Below, one piece after another: positions 6,507 through 12,560 of a stretch of DNA of 12,560 bases. The notes beneath the pieces were generated by a model. It was given only the letters and a program-made list of their open reading frames with translations, ran no database searches and was not told where the DNA came from. The DNA lies in the NCBI GenBank assembly GCA_900552735.1, contig USBA01000035.1, positions 1 through 12,560 of the forward strand, given 5' to 3'. Both the position numbers and the translations under genes were made by a program. Every line of letters begins with the position of its first letter. Position 1 is the first letter of the stretch. The stretch comes from an uncultured Collinsella sp. (GTDB lineage: Bacteria; Actinomycetota; Coriobacteriia; Coriobacteriales; Coriobacteriaceae).

Positions 6507-6702
6507 AATCTTCTGTCTCGATCTGTAACATCTAGCGGGCTAAATCGTCTCTACCTGTTACAGATTTAGACAAACTGCAGGGGACAGGCCGAACAATCTC
6601 GATCTGTAACACCAGGCCCGATTTTGGCGGCCTAGATGTTACAGATCGAGACAAACCGGGCCCAATCCATCACAAAGGTGCCTATCCCCTTTGTGGCGGC
6701 TT
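6449..6702. repeat. Direct repeat copy 2 with two long hairpins, right of the ATPase gene
   Basis: Second copy of 5026-5279 in the same orientation. Both hairpins are kept: 6515-6530 with 6556-6571, and 6597-6611 with 6637-6651 (perfect). Differences fall in loops, spacers and the gene fragment; all eight hairpin arms across the two copies are unchanged. The outer CTGTCCCC has become CTATCCCC (6682-6689). The first 80 or so bases after the TAG differ at about two positions only, whereas the gene fragment and the right end are more diverged. Confidence 0.9.
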
Positions 6703-6787
6703 GGGCAGGTGGGTATCAAAAAGTGTCAGGCGGGGTGGCTGCCGGGCGCCTGCGCGCGAAAAGAAGTATCGGCCTGCGCCGTTGCCG

Positions 6788-6816
6788 TTGAGCGACGCGT
6801 TGTTTGCAGGGATACT
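6788..6816 (+). promoter_or_regulatory. Candidate promoter of the 6-phospho-beta-glucosidase gene
   Basis: TTGAGC (6788-6793), a 17-nt spacer and GATACT (6811-6816) give four of six matches in each box and would start transcription near 6823, leaving a leader of about 28 nt. No antiterminator-type (BglG/LicT) hairpin and no clear operator are seen between the repeat and the gene. Confidence 0.35.
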
Positions 6817-6851
6817 GGGCCTATGACAACAGCGTGCGAAAGGATCGATAC

Positions 6852-8282
6852 ATGGCTTTCCGTAATGACTTCCTGTGGGGCGGCGCGACGGCTGCCAACC
6901 AGTGCGAGGGCGCCTACAACGTGGACGGCCGCGGCCTGGCCAACGTGGACGTGGCTCCGCACGGCCCCGAGCGCTATGCGGTGGTCTCCGGCCAGCGCAA
7001 GATGCTCGACTTCGAGGACGGCTATTACTATCCCGCGCAGACCGGCATCGATTTCTATCACCACTACAAGGAGGACATCGCCCTCTTTGCCGAGATGGGC
7101 TTTAAGACCTTCCGCATGAGTCTGGCCTGGACCCGCATCTTCCCCAACGGTGACGAGACCGAACCCAACGAGGCCGGGCTGGCCTTCTACGAGGACGTAT
7201 TCCGCGAGTGTCAGGCGCACGGCATCGAGCCGCTCGTGACCATCACGCACTTCGACTGCCCGATTCACCTCATCAAGGAGTACGGCGGCTGGCGCAACCG
7301 CAAGCTCATCGACTTCTACAAGAACCTCGCGACCACGATCTTCACCCGCTACAAGGGTCTGGTGAAGTACTGGCTTACCTTTAACGAGATCAATATGATC
7401 CTGCACCTGCCGTTTATGGGTGCCGGACTGGTCTTTGAGGAGGGCGAGAACAAGGAGGCCGTCGAGTACCTGGCCGCCCACAACGAGCTCGTCGCCAGCG
7501 CATGGGCAACCAAGATCGTCCACGAGATCGACCCCGAGGTCAAGATCGGCTGCATGCTCGCCGCCGGCACCTACTATCCCTACAGCTGCCGTCCGGGCGA
7601 TGTGCGCCAGGCACAGCTCGACAACCAGGACAACTACTTCTTTGTCGATGTCCAGAGCCGCGGCTATTACCCGGCCTATGCCGTCAAGAAGCTCGAGCGT
7701 CTGGGCATCGACGTGGGTATGACCGACGAGGACCGCGAGATCCTGGCCGCCAACACCGTCGACTTCATCAGCTTTAGCTACTACTCCACCCGCTGCTCCG
7801 CGGGCGCCGATAACCCCGATGTCGAGAAGACCCAGGGCAACGCCTTCGCCGGCGCCAAGAACCCCTATCTGCAGCAGAGCCAGTGGGGCTGGGCCATCGA
7901 TCCGCTGGGCTTCCGCATCACCCTCAACGACCTGTACGACCGCTATCAGAAGCCGCTGTTCGTGGTCGAGAACGGTCTGGGCGCCAAGGACGTTGTTGAG
8001 GAAGACGGCTCCATCAACGACGATTACCGCATCGATTACCTGCGCCAGCACATTGCCGCGATGCGCGACGCGGTGACCGAGGACGGCGTCGACCTGCTGG
8101 GCTACACCACCTGGGGCCCGATCGACCTGGTCTCGGCCGGCACGGGCGAGATGTCCAAGCGCTACGGCTTTATTTACGTGGACCGCGACGACGCCGGCAA
8201 CGGTACCCTCAAGCGCTCCAAGAAGAAGAGCTTCGACTGGTACAAGAAGGTAATCGCTTCCAACGGCGAAGATTTGGCCTAG
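6852..8282 (+). CDS. 6-phospho-beta-glucosidase, glycoside hydrolase family 1
   Basis: Cytosolic enzyme that hydrolyses PTS-imported 6-phospho-beta-glucosides (such as cellobiose, salicin or arbutin phosphates) to glucose 6-phosphate and glucose or an aglycone. The 476-residue length is standard for BglA/AscB types. Seen in order: N-terminal FLWGGATAANQCEGA, acid/base Glu179 in TFNEIN, nucleophile Glu373 in VVENGLGAKD, and the phosphate-binding cluster Ser428, Lys436, Tyr438 in a block ending MSKRYGFIYVDRDD. That last block separates 6-phospho enzymes from plain beta-glucosidases. The start at 6852 is chosen because AAGGA (6839-6843) lies 8 nt upstream and the conserved N-terminus begins right there; an in-frame start at 6804 adds residues outside the family. 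No PTS permease gene is adjacent, so it must use a transporter encoded elsewhere. A long hairpin follows immediately. Confidence 0.93.
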   Translation: MAFRNDFLWGGATAANQCEGAYNVDGRGLANVDVAPHGPERYAVVSGQRKMLDFEDGYYYPAQTGIDFYHHYKEDIALFAEMGFKTFRMSLAWTRIFPNGDETEPNEAGLAFYEDVFRECQAHGIEPLVTITHFDCPIHLIKEYGGWRNRKLIDFYKNLATTIFTRYKGLVKYWLTFNEINMILHLPFMGAGLVFEEGENKEAVEYLAAHNELVASAWATKIVHEIDPEVKIGCMLAAGTYYPYSCRPGDVRQAQLDNQDNYFFVDVQSRGYYPAYAVKKLERLGIDVGMTDEDREILAANTVDFISFSYYSTRCSAGADNPDVEKTQGNAFAGAKNPYLQQSQWGWAIDPLGFRITLNDLYDRYQKPLFVVENGLGAKDVVEEDGSINDDYRIDYLRQHIAAMRDAVTEDGVDLLGYTTWGPIDLVSAGTGEMSKRYGFIYVDRDDAGNGTLKRSKKKSFDWYKKVIASNGEDLA

Positions 8283-8384
8283 GCTTTCCCAGCCACCGTA
8301 CCTTGGGCCTCATTCGTCGCTTGCGTACCTTAAGTACGCGGCGCTCCCCATTCGACCCAATCTACGGCACCTGGAAAACCCTAG
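8279..8384. repeat. Long imperfect inverted repeat after the beta-glucosidase gene
   Basis: Starting on the stop codon, 8279-8328 is the imperfect complement of 8334-8384: shared blocks are CTAGG, TTT, CCAG, CCGTA and TTGGG, closing on a perfect GCGTAC / GTACGC tip (8323-8328 / 8334-8339) with a 5-nt loop. The mismatches are scattered, as in a decayed palindrome. CCTAGGCTTTCCC at 8278-8290 recurs as a direct repeat at 8406-8418. It looks like a palindromic repeat element rather than an intrinsic terminator, since no T-tract follows. Confidence 0.65.
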
Positions 8385-8443
8385 ACTCAAATCTTACAGA
8401 CCTGTCCTAGGCTTTCCCGGCAATCATAGTCTCCTAACCAAAA

Positions 8444-8474
8444 CGCCCGGCGAGCAGTTTGTGCTCGTCGGGCG
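8444..8474. terminator. GC-rich hairpin, probable terminator
   Basis: CGCCCGGCGAGCA (8444-8456) pairs with TGCTCGTCGGGCG (8462-8474): 13 pairs including one G-U, with a 5-nt loop. AAAA precedes and CTTT follows, so it resembles a bidirectional intrinsic terminator, although the plus-strand T-tract is short. It would separate the beta-glucosidase from the sensor operon. Confidence 0.6.
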
Positions 8475-8530
8475 CTTTGCCGTCTACGGATTTTGGGACA
8501 TGCGGCCCGCTTTTTCGATCCATCTGTCGG

Positions 8531-8536
8531 TACACT
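8531..8536 (+). promoter_or_regulatory. Candidate -10 box for the three-gene signalling operon
   Basis: TACACT lies 9 nt before the ATG at 8546, with no ribosome binding site between. This placement would give a leaderless or nearly leaderless message, common in Actinobacteria. No convincing -35 is visible. Confidence 0.35.
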
Positions 8537-8545
8537 AAAAGCACT

Positions 8546-10429
8546 ATGGGTACCCGCGAGCGACATATCGGTCACGCGGCCGCCCGATCCGCACCCGTGG
8601 CGGATCCCAGGGGCGGCAGGCTCTTCGCCATGCCGCGATTCCTTGTTGGCATAACACATCAGGCGTACCGTCACCGCGTCTTTGCTATCGCCGGCGCCAT
8701 CACCGCGCTGTTCCTCATGTTTCTGGCAGTCTTGCCGGCGCTGTTCGCCTTCGACCCCAAACTTTCTAACGCCGTGCCCGCCTATAGCGAGGTGTCCGAA
8801 GAGGTCGTGGGTGCGCTCGTCCACTCGAGCTCTCTCCCACTGCTTGTCGCCGCAATTGCATTTTCGATCTGGGGCGTATCGGTCTATCTGCGCTGTTTGG
8901 ACTATGTGTTGCGCCGCCGCCTTGTTGCCGTCGCCACCATCTGCACCCTGTGGATGATCGAAGTCATTCTGAAGTACAAGTCGTTCACGCCGTTCTATGC
9001 CACCGTGCTGTGGTACCTGTACTACGTGCCCATGACGCTCATTCCGCTGTTCTACCAGCTGTGTGGTCTGCGCCTTGCGGGCCTGGAGCAACGCCGCCTG
9101 GGTCGCCGCTACCGTGCTGCACTGTGGATTGTGGCCATCCTGCTTATCGGATTTGTGCTCACCAACGATTTTCACCAGCAGGTCTTTCGCTTTGACCGTA
9201 CAAGCGACACCTGGAGCAACGATTACACGTACGGCTGGGGTTATTTCGCCGTCCTCGCGTGGACGGCCTTTGACTTCGTGGCCTTTTTTATCCTGGTGGG
9301 CCGGTCCTCGTCCTTTCGCATCCAGCGTTTTTCGGGCACGGCGGCGCTCGTGTTGCTGGGTGGCGCATTCTTTGCCATCTCGTATGCGTTGCGCGTGCCC
9401 TGGGCATGGAGGCTCAACTTTTCGCTCGTCTATTGCGTCCTGTGCGTGGTGGCGATGGAAATCTGTCTCGATTGCGGTGTCATTCCGTCGTATCACGACA
9501 TCGCCGGCATCTTCGACACCTTGCCGCTTGACCTCAAAGTTCTAACGCGCGACCTGCAGGAGGTCTATGCCACGCCGGTGTCAAAGCCAACGCCGGTAGG
9601 CGTGCGCGAGGAGTTGCGGACCCAGGAGCACGGCCGCGCCCATGCCTTTGCCGTGGCGTCCGATCCCGATGTGATGTACCGTGCCTTTCCACTGCTGGGC
9701 GGATCGGCCCTGCTTGCCCAAGACGTGTCGGAGCTCAACGAGCTTAACCGTGAACTGGCGCATCGTCGCATGGAGCTGCAGCGTCAAAACGAGCTGCTCG
9801 CCGCCGACTACGACCTTAAGACGCATTTGGCAGATCAAGAGGCCGAGACCTTATTGGTCCAAGACGTGGACCAAGCGCTTGCCCGCGCGCTCGAAGGGAT
9901 GTACGACCTGCTGAGCTCGCTGCCGCCGTTGACCGACGAAGCGTCTTCGCACGAGCGCTACCGCATGCTGCAGCGCGCCAAGATGCTCGTCGCCTATTGC
10001 AAGCGCAAGGGGTCGCTCACGTTGGCACAGCACGGAGAGAGCGGTTTTGATCGCGACCGCATTCAGCTCATCGCCAACGAGCTCGCAAGTGACCTGCGCA
10101 CCATCGATATCGACTGCGCCTCGATTATCGCCATACGGCGCCCGTTGCATGCCAGTACGGTAAGCGCCCTGTACGACTGCGTGTATGACTTTGCGTTTTT
10201 TGCCTACACCACCGACCATCCGGCGCTTATGTATCACTTGGGCGACCATGACCGATGCAGTGTCGAGCTGCGCGCCACGCTTTTTTCCAACGATGATGAA
10301 GATCTTTCGCAGACGCCCGCTGCGCAAGAGCTCGAAAGCGCTCTGCAAGGGCGCAACGTGGCATACCGCCTTGAGGGCGAGCCCGGCCAGCTGCGCATGA
10401 TCGTCTTGATGCCGAGGGCGGGTGAGTGA
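8546..10429 (+). CDS. Multi-pass membrane sensor with degenerate histidine-kinase-like C-terminus
   Basis: A 627-residue membrane protein. About eight hydrophobic segments occupy residues 44-310 and resemble the 7TM N-terminal module of some histidine kinases. A strongly charged coiled coil follows (about 394-440, around ELNELNRELAHRRMELQRQNE). The C-terminal 190 or so residues have the length of a dimerisation plus ATPase domain, but I see no phospho-accepting HD motif, no Asn of the N box (the equivalent helix reads SALYDCVYDFAFFAY) and no glycine-rich G boxes. It therefore looks like a pseudokinase. The start is uncertain: ATG 8546 sits just after a -10-like box, ATG 8630 would begin nearer the first membrane segment, and the TTG at 8459 lies inside a terminator loop. 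Its stop overlaps the next gene's start region, so it is translationally coupled to a genuine kinase and probably pairs with it as the sensing half. Confidence 0.75.
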   Translation: MGTRERHIGHAAARSAPVADPRGGRLFAMPRFLVGITHQAYRHRVFAIAGAITALFLMFLAVLPALFAFDPKLSNAVPAYSEVSEEVVGALVHSSSLPLLVAAIAFSIWGVSVYLRCLDYVLRRRLVAVATICTLWMIEVILKYKSFTPFYATVLWYLYYVPMTLIPLFYQLCGLRLAGLEQRRLGRRYRAALWIVAILLIGFVLTNDFHQQVFRFDRTSDTWSNDYTYGWGYFAVLAWTAFDFVAFFILVGRSSSFRIQRFSGTAALVLLGGAFFAISYALRVPWAWRLNFSLVYCVLCVVAMEICLDCGVIPSYHDIAGIFDTLPLDLKVLTRDLQEVYATPVSKPTPVGVREELRTQEHGRAHAFAVASDPDVMYRAFPLLGGSALLAQDVSELNELNRELAHRRMELQRQNELLAADYDLKTHLADQEAETLLVQDVDQALARALEGMYDLLSSLPPLTDEASSHERYRMLQRAKMLVAYCKRKGSLTLAQHGESGFDRDRIQLIANELASDLRTIDIDCASIIAIRRPLHASTVSALYDCVYDFAFFAYTTDHPALMYHLGDHDRCSVELRATLFSNDDEDLSQTPAAQELESALQGRNVAYRLEGEPGQLRMIVLMPRAGE

Positions 10430-10431
10430 CG

Positions 10432-11925
10432 ATGCAGATTTCGCTCATTCTTCCCCAAATCGTTGCGCTCGATGTTGTCTTTGCCCTGGCTGCGTGCCTG
10501 CAGACGATCCACGTCCCGCTCATCGCATCGCGCCGCTCGTCCTATAACCGTAAGGTGATTTGCGCCTACGAGGCGAGTCTTGTGCTTCACCTGATGATTT
10601 CGGCGCTCATCTTATTCGCGTCGTCTGGCTCGTATCTGGTGGCGCCGCTTGACGTTTGCGCCAGGGCAATGGGCGGAGCGTTGTGGCTCAATGCCGCAAT
10701 CTTTGCCTATGGCGTGGTGCTTATGGTGCGCTATCGTCGCCCCGTCATGCTGGTCGAGCTGCTGCTTGTTGTCGCCGTTACACCGCCGGTGGTTTTTGCC
10801 ATGGGCTCGGCGTGGACCGTTGTCCTTATCGCAGAGGGAGCGTTCTTCCTGTTCCGTTCCATCGCGGCGCTCTTGATGGACGTCCGTAACCGCCAGGAGG
10901 ATATCACCGCGTTCTCGACGATCGAGACCATCAACGTGATTCCCGTGGGCATCCTGTATCTGGACCCGAGGGGCCGTCCGCTGCTCATGAACCGCTGCAT
11001 GCGCAAAAACCTGGTGGAACTTCATATGCCCACCGATCTAGGTGACATGAGCGGCACATGGAACGACCTGCGCAAACTTAGCATGCAAATGCCCGAAAGC
11101 AGTAGGAACCGCGTGCGGATTAACTTGGACCGTTTTGGTGAGGCTCGCGCGGTGATCGAGATTTCTCCCGCCGAGATTCGCTTGTTTGTGCACGATGACG
11201 TTATGGTTTCGGGCCGCCTCTTCGAGCGCATTATCGGTCTGGATGTAACAGAGTATGCGCATGCTCATGATCGCCTGGCGCAAGCCAACCACCTGCTTGA
11301 GCTTGCGGGCCAAGAGCTCCAAGCCCAGATCGAAGAAGTCAAAAAAGTTGCTGATAATGCGGCCTATCTGCGTATGCGAGCTCGCGTGCACGACGTGATC
11401 GGGCAGCGCCTGTCCATCCTCCATCGTTATCTGGAGGAGGGGCGCCTGGACGACGAGTCACTCGAGCAGATTGACCCGTTGCTGCGCTCAATTGCCGCCG
11501 ATTTGCGCAGTGGCGGTGCCAGCGAGCCTGCAGAGCAGCTGGGTGATATCGTCCATGCTTTTGGCCTGGTGAGTGTGCAGATCGATGTTGAGGGCGAGCT
11601 GCCAAACGACGCACGTGTCGCCGCAGCCTTTCTGCAGATTATCCGCGAGGCCTCGACCAATGCCACCAAGCATGCGCAGGCGCATCGGGTCCACGTGCGT
11701 CTGTGGCAGGAGGGGGCGGATGCTGGCGCCGTCGCGCGCATGACGATTTCTAACGACGGGTCCCCGGCCCCCGTATCGTATCGCGAGGGAACGGGTATCC
11801 CAGGTATGAGGCATGTCGCACAGAATCTGGGCGGCAGCCTGGAAGTCCGCACCGCCCCGCCCTTCACGCTTACGGTGTCCATCCCGCTCGCCTCCAACGC
11901 TACGGTCCAAAGGAGAAGCTCATGA
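10432..11925 (+). CDS. Membrane histidine kinase, NarL/DesK-like type
   Basis: Sensor kinase of 497 residues. The first 140 or so residues hold five or six hydrophobic segments. Next comes a PAS-like stretch (VIPVGILYLDPRGRPLLMN), then a coiled coil leading into the dimerisation helix with the candidate phospho-accepting His320 in RVHDVIGQRLS. The ATPase domain is intact: N box REASTNATKH (Asn410), G1 SNDGSP (441-443) and G2 GTGIPGM (453-459). The HD-x-(I/V)-GQ form is that of kinases pairing with LuxR-type regulators, and such a regulator follows. The start is ATG 10432, with GGTGA 6 nt upstream; GTG 10426, which overlaps the previous TGA and has GAGGG 7 nt upstream, is an equal alternative. 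Its stop overlaps the regulator's start (ATGA). Signal unknown. Confidence 0.88.
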   Translation: MQISLILPQIVALDVVFALAACLQTIHVPLIASRRSSYNRKVICAYEASLVLHLMISALILFASSGSYLVAPLDVCARAMGGALWLNAAIFAYGVVLMVRYRRPVMLVELLLVVAVTPPVVFAMGSAWTVVLIAEGAFFLFRSIAALLMDVRNRQEDITAFSTIETINVIPVGILYLDPRGRPLLMNRCMRKNLVELHMPTDLGDMSGTWNDLRKLSMQMPESSRNRVRINLDRFGEARAVIEISPAEIRLFVHDDVMVSGRLFERIIGLDVTEYAHAHDRLAQANHLLELAGQELQAQIEEVKKVADNAAYLRMRARVHDVIGQRLSILHRYLEEGRLDDESLEQIDPLLRSIAADLRSGGASEPAEQLGDIVHAFGLVSVQIDVEGELPNDARVAAAFLQIIREASTNATKHAQAHRVHVRLWQEGADAGAVARMTISNDGSPAPVSYREGTGIPGMRHVAQNLGGSLEVRTAPPFTLTVSIPLASNATVQRRSS

Positions 11926-12542
11926 TCCGCGTCCTTATAGTCGAAGACCAGGCCATCCTGCGCGAGAGCCTGGCGCGTTCCGTGGGCGACCAGCCCGACA
12001 TGACCGTTGTCGCCGCGATTGCCGACGCCTCGGATGCCTTGGACGTTGTGCTCAAGGAGCGCCCGGACATGATACTGATGGACGTATGCACCGAGCATGA
12101 TTCCAACGGCATCGTGGCGGCGGCGCGCATTAAAGAACAACTGCCCGAGTGCCGCGTCATTATCATGACGGGCATGCCCGAGATCACCTTTGTGGACCAG
12201 GCGCGCGAGGCGGGCGTCGACAGCTTTGTGTACAAGAACGTCGGTATCGACGAGCTATTCGCCGTGATGCGCTCCACGCTGGCGGGTTACTGCACGTTTC
12301 CCAAGCCGCCCGAGAGCATCTTCTCGGGTACGGCGGCCCTAGACGATGTCGAGTTGTCGATCTTGCGCCTTGCTTGCGAGGGTAAGAGCCGCCGCGAGAT
12401 CGCGGCCGAGCTGTTTATGAGCGAGGGCACCATCAAACGCCGCATCTCGGAGATTCTCAACAAAACCGGCTACGACAACATCATGCGCCTGGCCGTGCGC
12501 GCAGTAACGGAGGGCAGCATCGTTCCCAACATGGAGCGCTAA
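11922..12542 (+). CDS. Response regulator, NarL/LuxR family
   Basis: DNA-binding regulator of 206 residues. The receiver domain (1-120) has the acidic pair Glu8-Asp9, phospho-acceptor Asp54 (MILMDV), Thr83 and Lys105, all at canonical spacing. The LuxR-type helix-turn-helix (about 140-195) includes LACEGKSRREIAAELFMSEG and then TIKRRISEILNKTG. The recognition-helix region (SEGTIKRRIS) departs from the commoner SxxTVKxHxS pattern, with Arg where His is usual. Its ATG overlaps the kinase stop as ATGA, and AAGGAGAAG precedes it, so the pair is translationally coupled. It is the expected target of the upstream kinase. Target genes are not visible in the window; no sensible candidate follows in the remaining 18 nt. 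Confidence 0.93.
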   Translation: MIRVLIVEDQAILRESLARSVGDQPDMTVVAAIADASDALDVVLKERPDMILMDVCTEHDSNGIVAAARIKEQLPECRVIIMTGMPEITFVDQAREAGVDSFVYKNVGIDELFAVMRSTLAGYCTFPKPPESIFSGTAALDDVELSILRLACEGKSRREIAAELFMSEGTIKRRISEILNKTGYDNIMRLAVRAVTEGSIVPNMER

Positions 12543-12560
12543 CGCTCGTTACGCATCGGC

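Noticed and set aside
5026..6702. Possible CRISPR array from the repeated ATCTGTAACA motifs
   Set aside because: Only two long direct repeats around a gene, with inverted arms inside each; no regular repeat-spacer series and no cas genes.
6703..6851. Small gene or insertion-sequence remnant between the right repeat and the beta-glucosidase
   Set aside because: No frame with a ribosome binding site or recognisable motif; an in-frame extension from 6804 is not conserved-looking. Only a weak promoter is seen.
6726..8051. 441-codon open frame on the minus strand, opposite the beta-glucosidase
   Set aside because: Antisense shadow of a well-supported GH1 gene in high-GC DNA; the translation is low-complexity with no family motifs and no ribosome binding site.
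8387..9496. 369-codon open frame on the minus strand
   Set aside because: Runs antisense through the terminator and the membrane sensor gene; its His/Gln/Arg-rich translation is typical of a shadow frame.

Overview
The window is high-GC bacterial DNA with densely packed genes. Codon use, LuxS, the DUF4867-type protein and the gene repertoire suggest a gut actinobacterium of the class Coriobacteriia, most likely Collinsella or a close relative. There is no rRNA or taxonomic marker here, so this is an inference from style and content.

Layout, left to right. (1) A minus-strand membrane O-acyltransferase of the OatA/YrhL type runs off the left edge (1-1551). (2) A divergent promoter region with an 18-bp palindrome precedes a two-gene plus-strand operon: ribokinase (rbsK) and an inosine/uridine-type nucleoside hydrolase. 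Together these would split nucleosides to base plus ribose and phosphorylate the ribose. (3) A 65-nt extended hairpin separates this operon from luxS, which ends at a clear intrinsic terminator. (4) A single gene for a DUF4867-type, cupin-like protein follows, with a 26-bp palindromic operator candidate lying over its likely transcription start. (5) Next is an island about 1.4 kb long. A lower-GC, minus-strand AAA-family ATPase with a C-terminal winged helix is bracketed by two direct repeats of about 250 bp (5026-5279 and 6449-6702). Each repeat carries the 3' end of the DUF4867 gene plus two long hairpins with 25-nt loops; the right-hand gene fragment is frameshifted. (6) A GH1 6-phospho-beta-glucosidase follows, then a roughly 105-nt imperfect hairpin and a strong GC-rich terminator. 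(7) The right end is a translationally coupled three-gene signalling operon: an 8-TM sensor with a degenerate kinase end, a NarL-type membrane histidine kinase with intact H, N and G boxes, and a LuxR/NarL-type response regulator.

The metabolic genes are ordinary. The parts most worth a second look are the repeat-bracketed ATPase island with its paired hairpins, the apparent pseudokinase/kinase/regulator trio, and the palindromic operators and extended hairpins between genes. All promoter and operator calls were read by eye from sequence.
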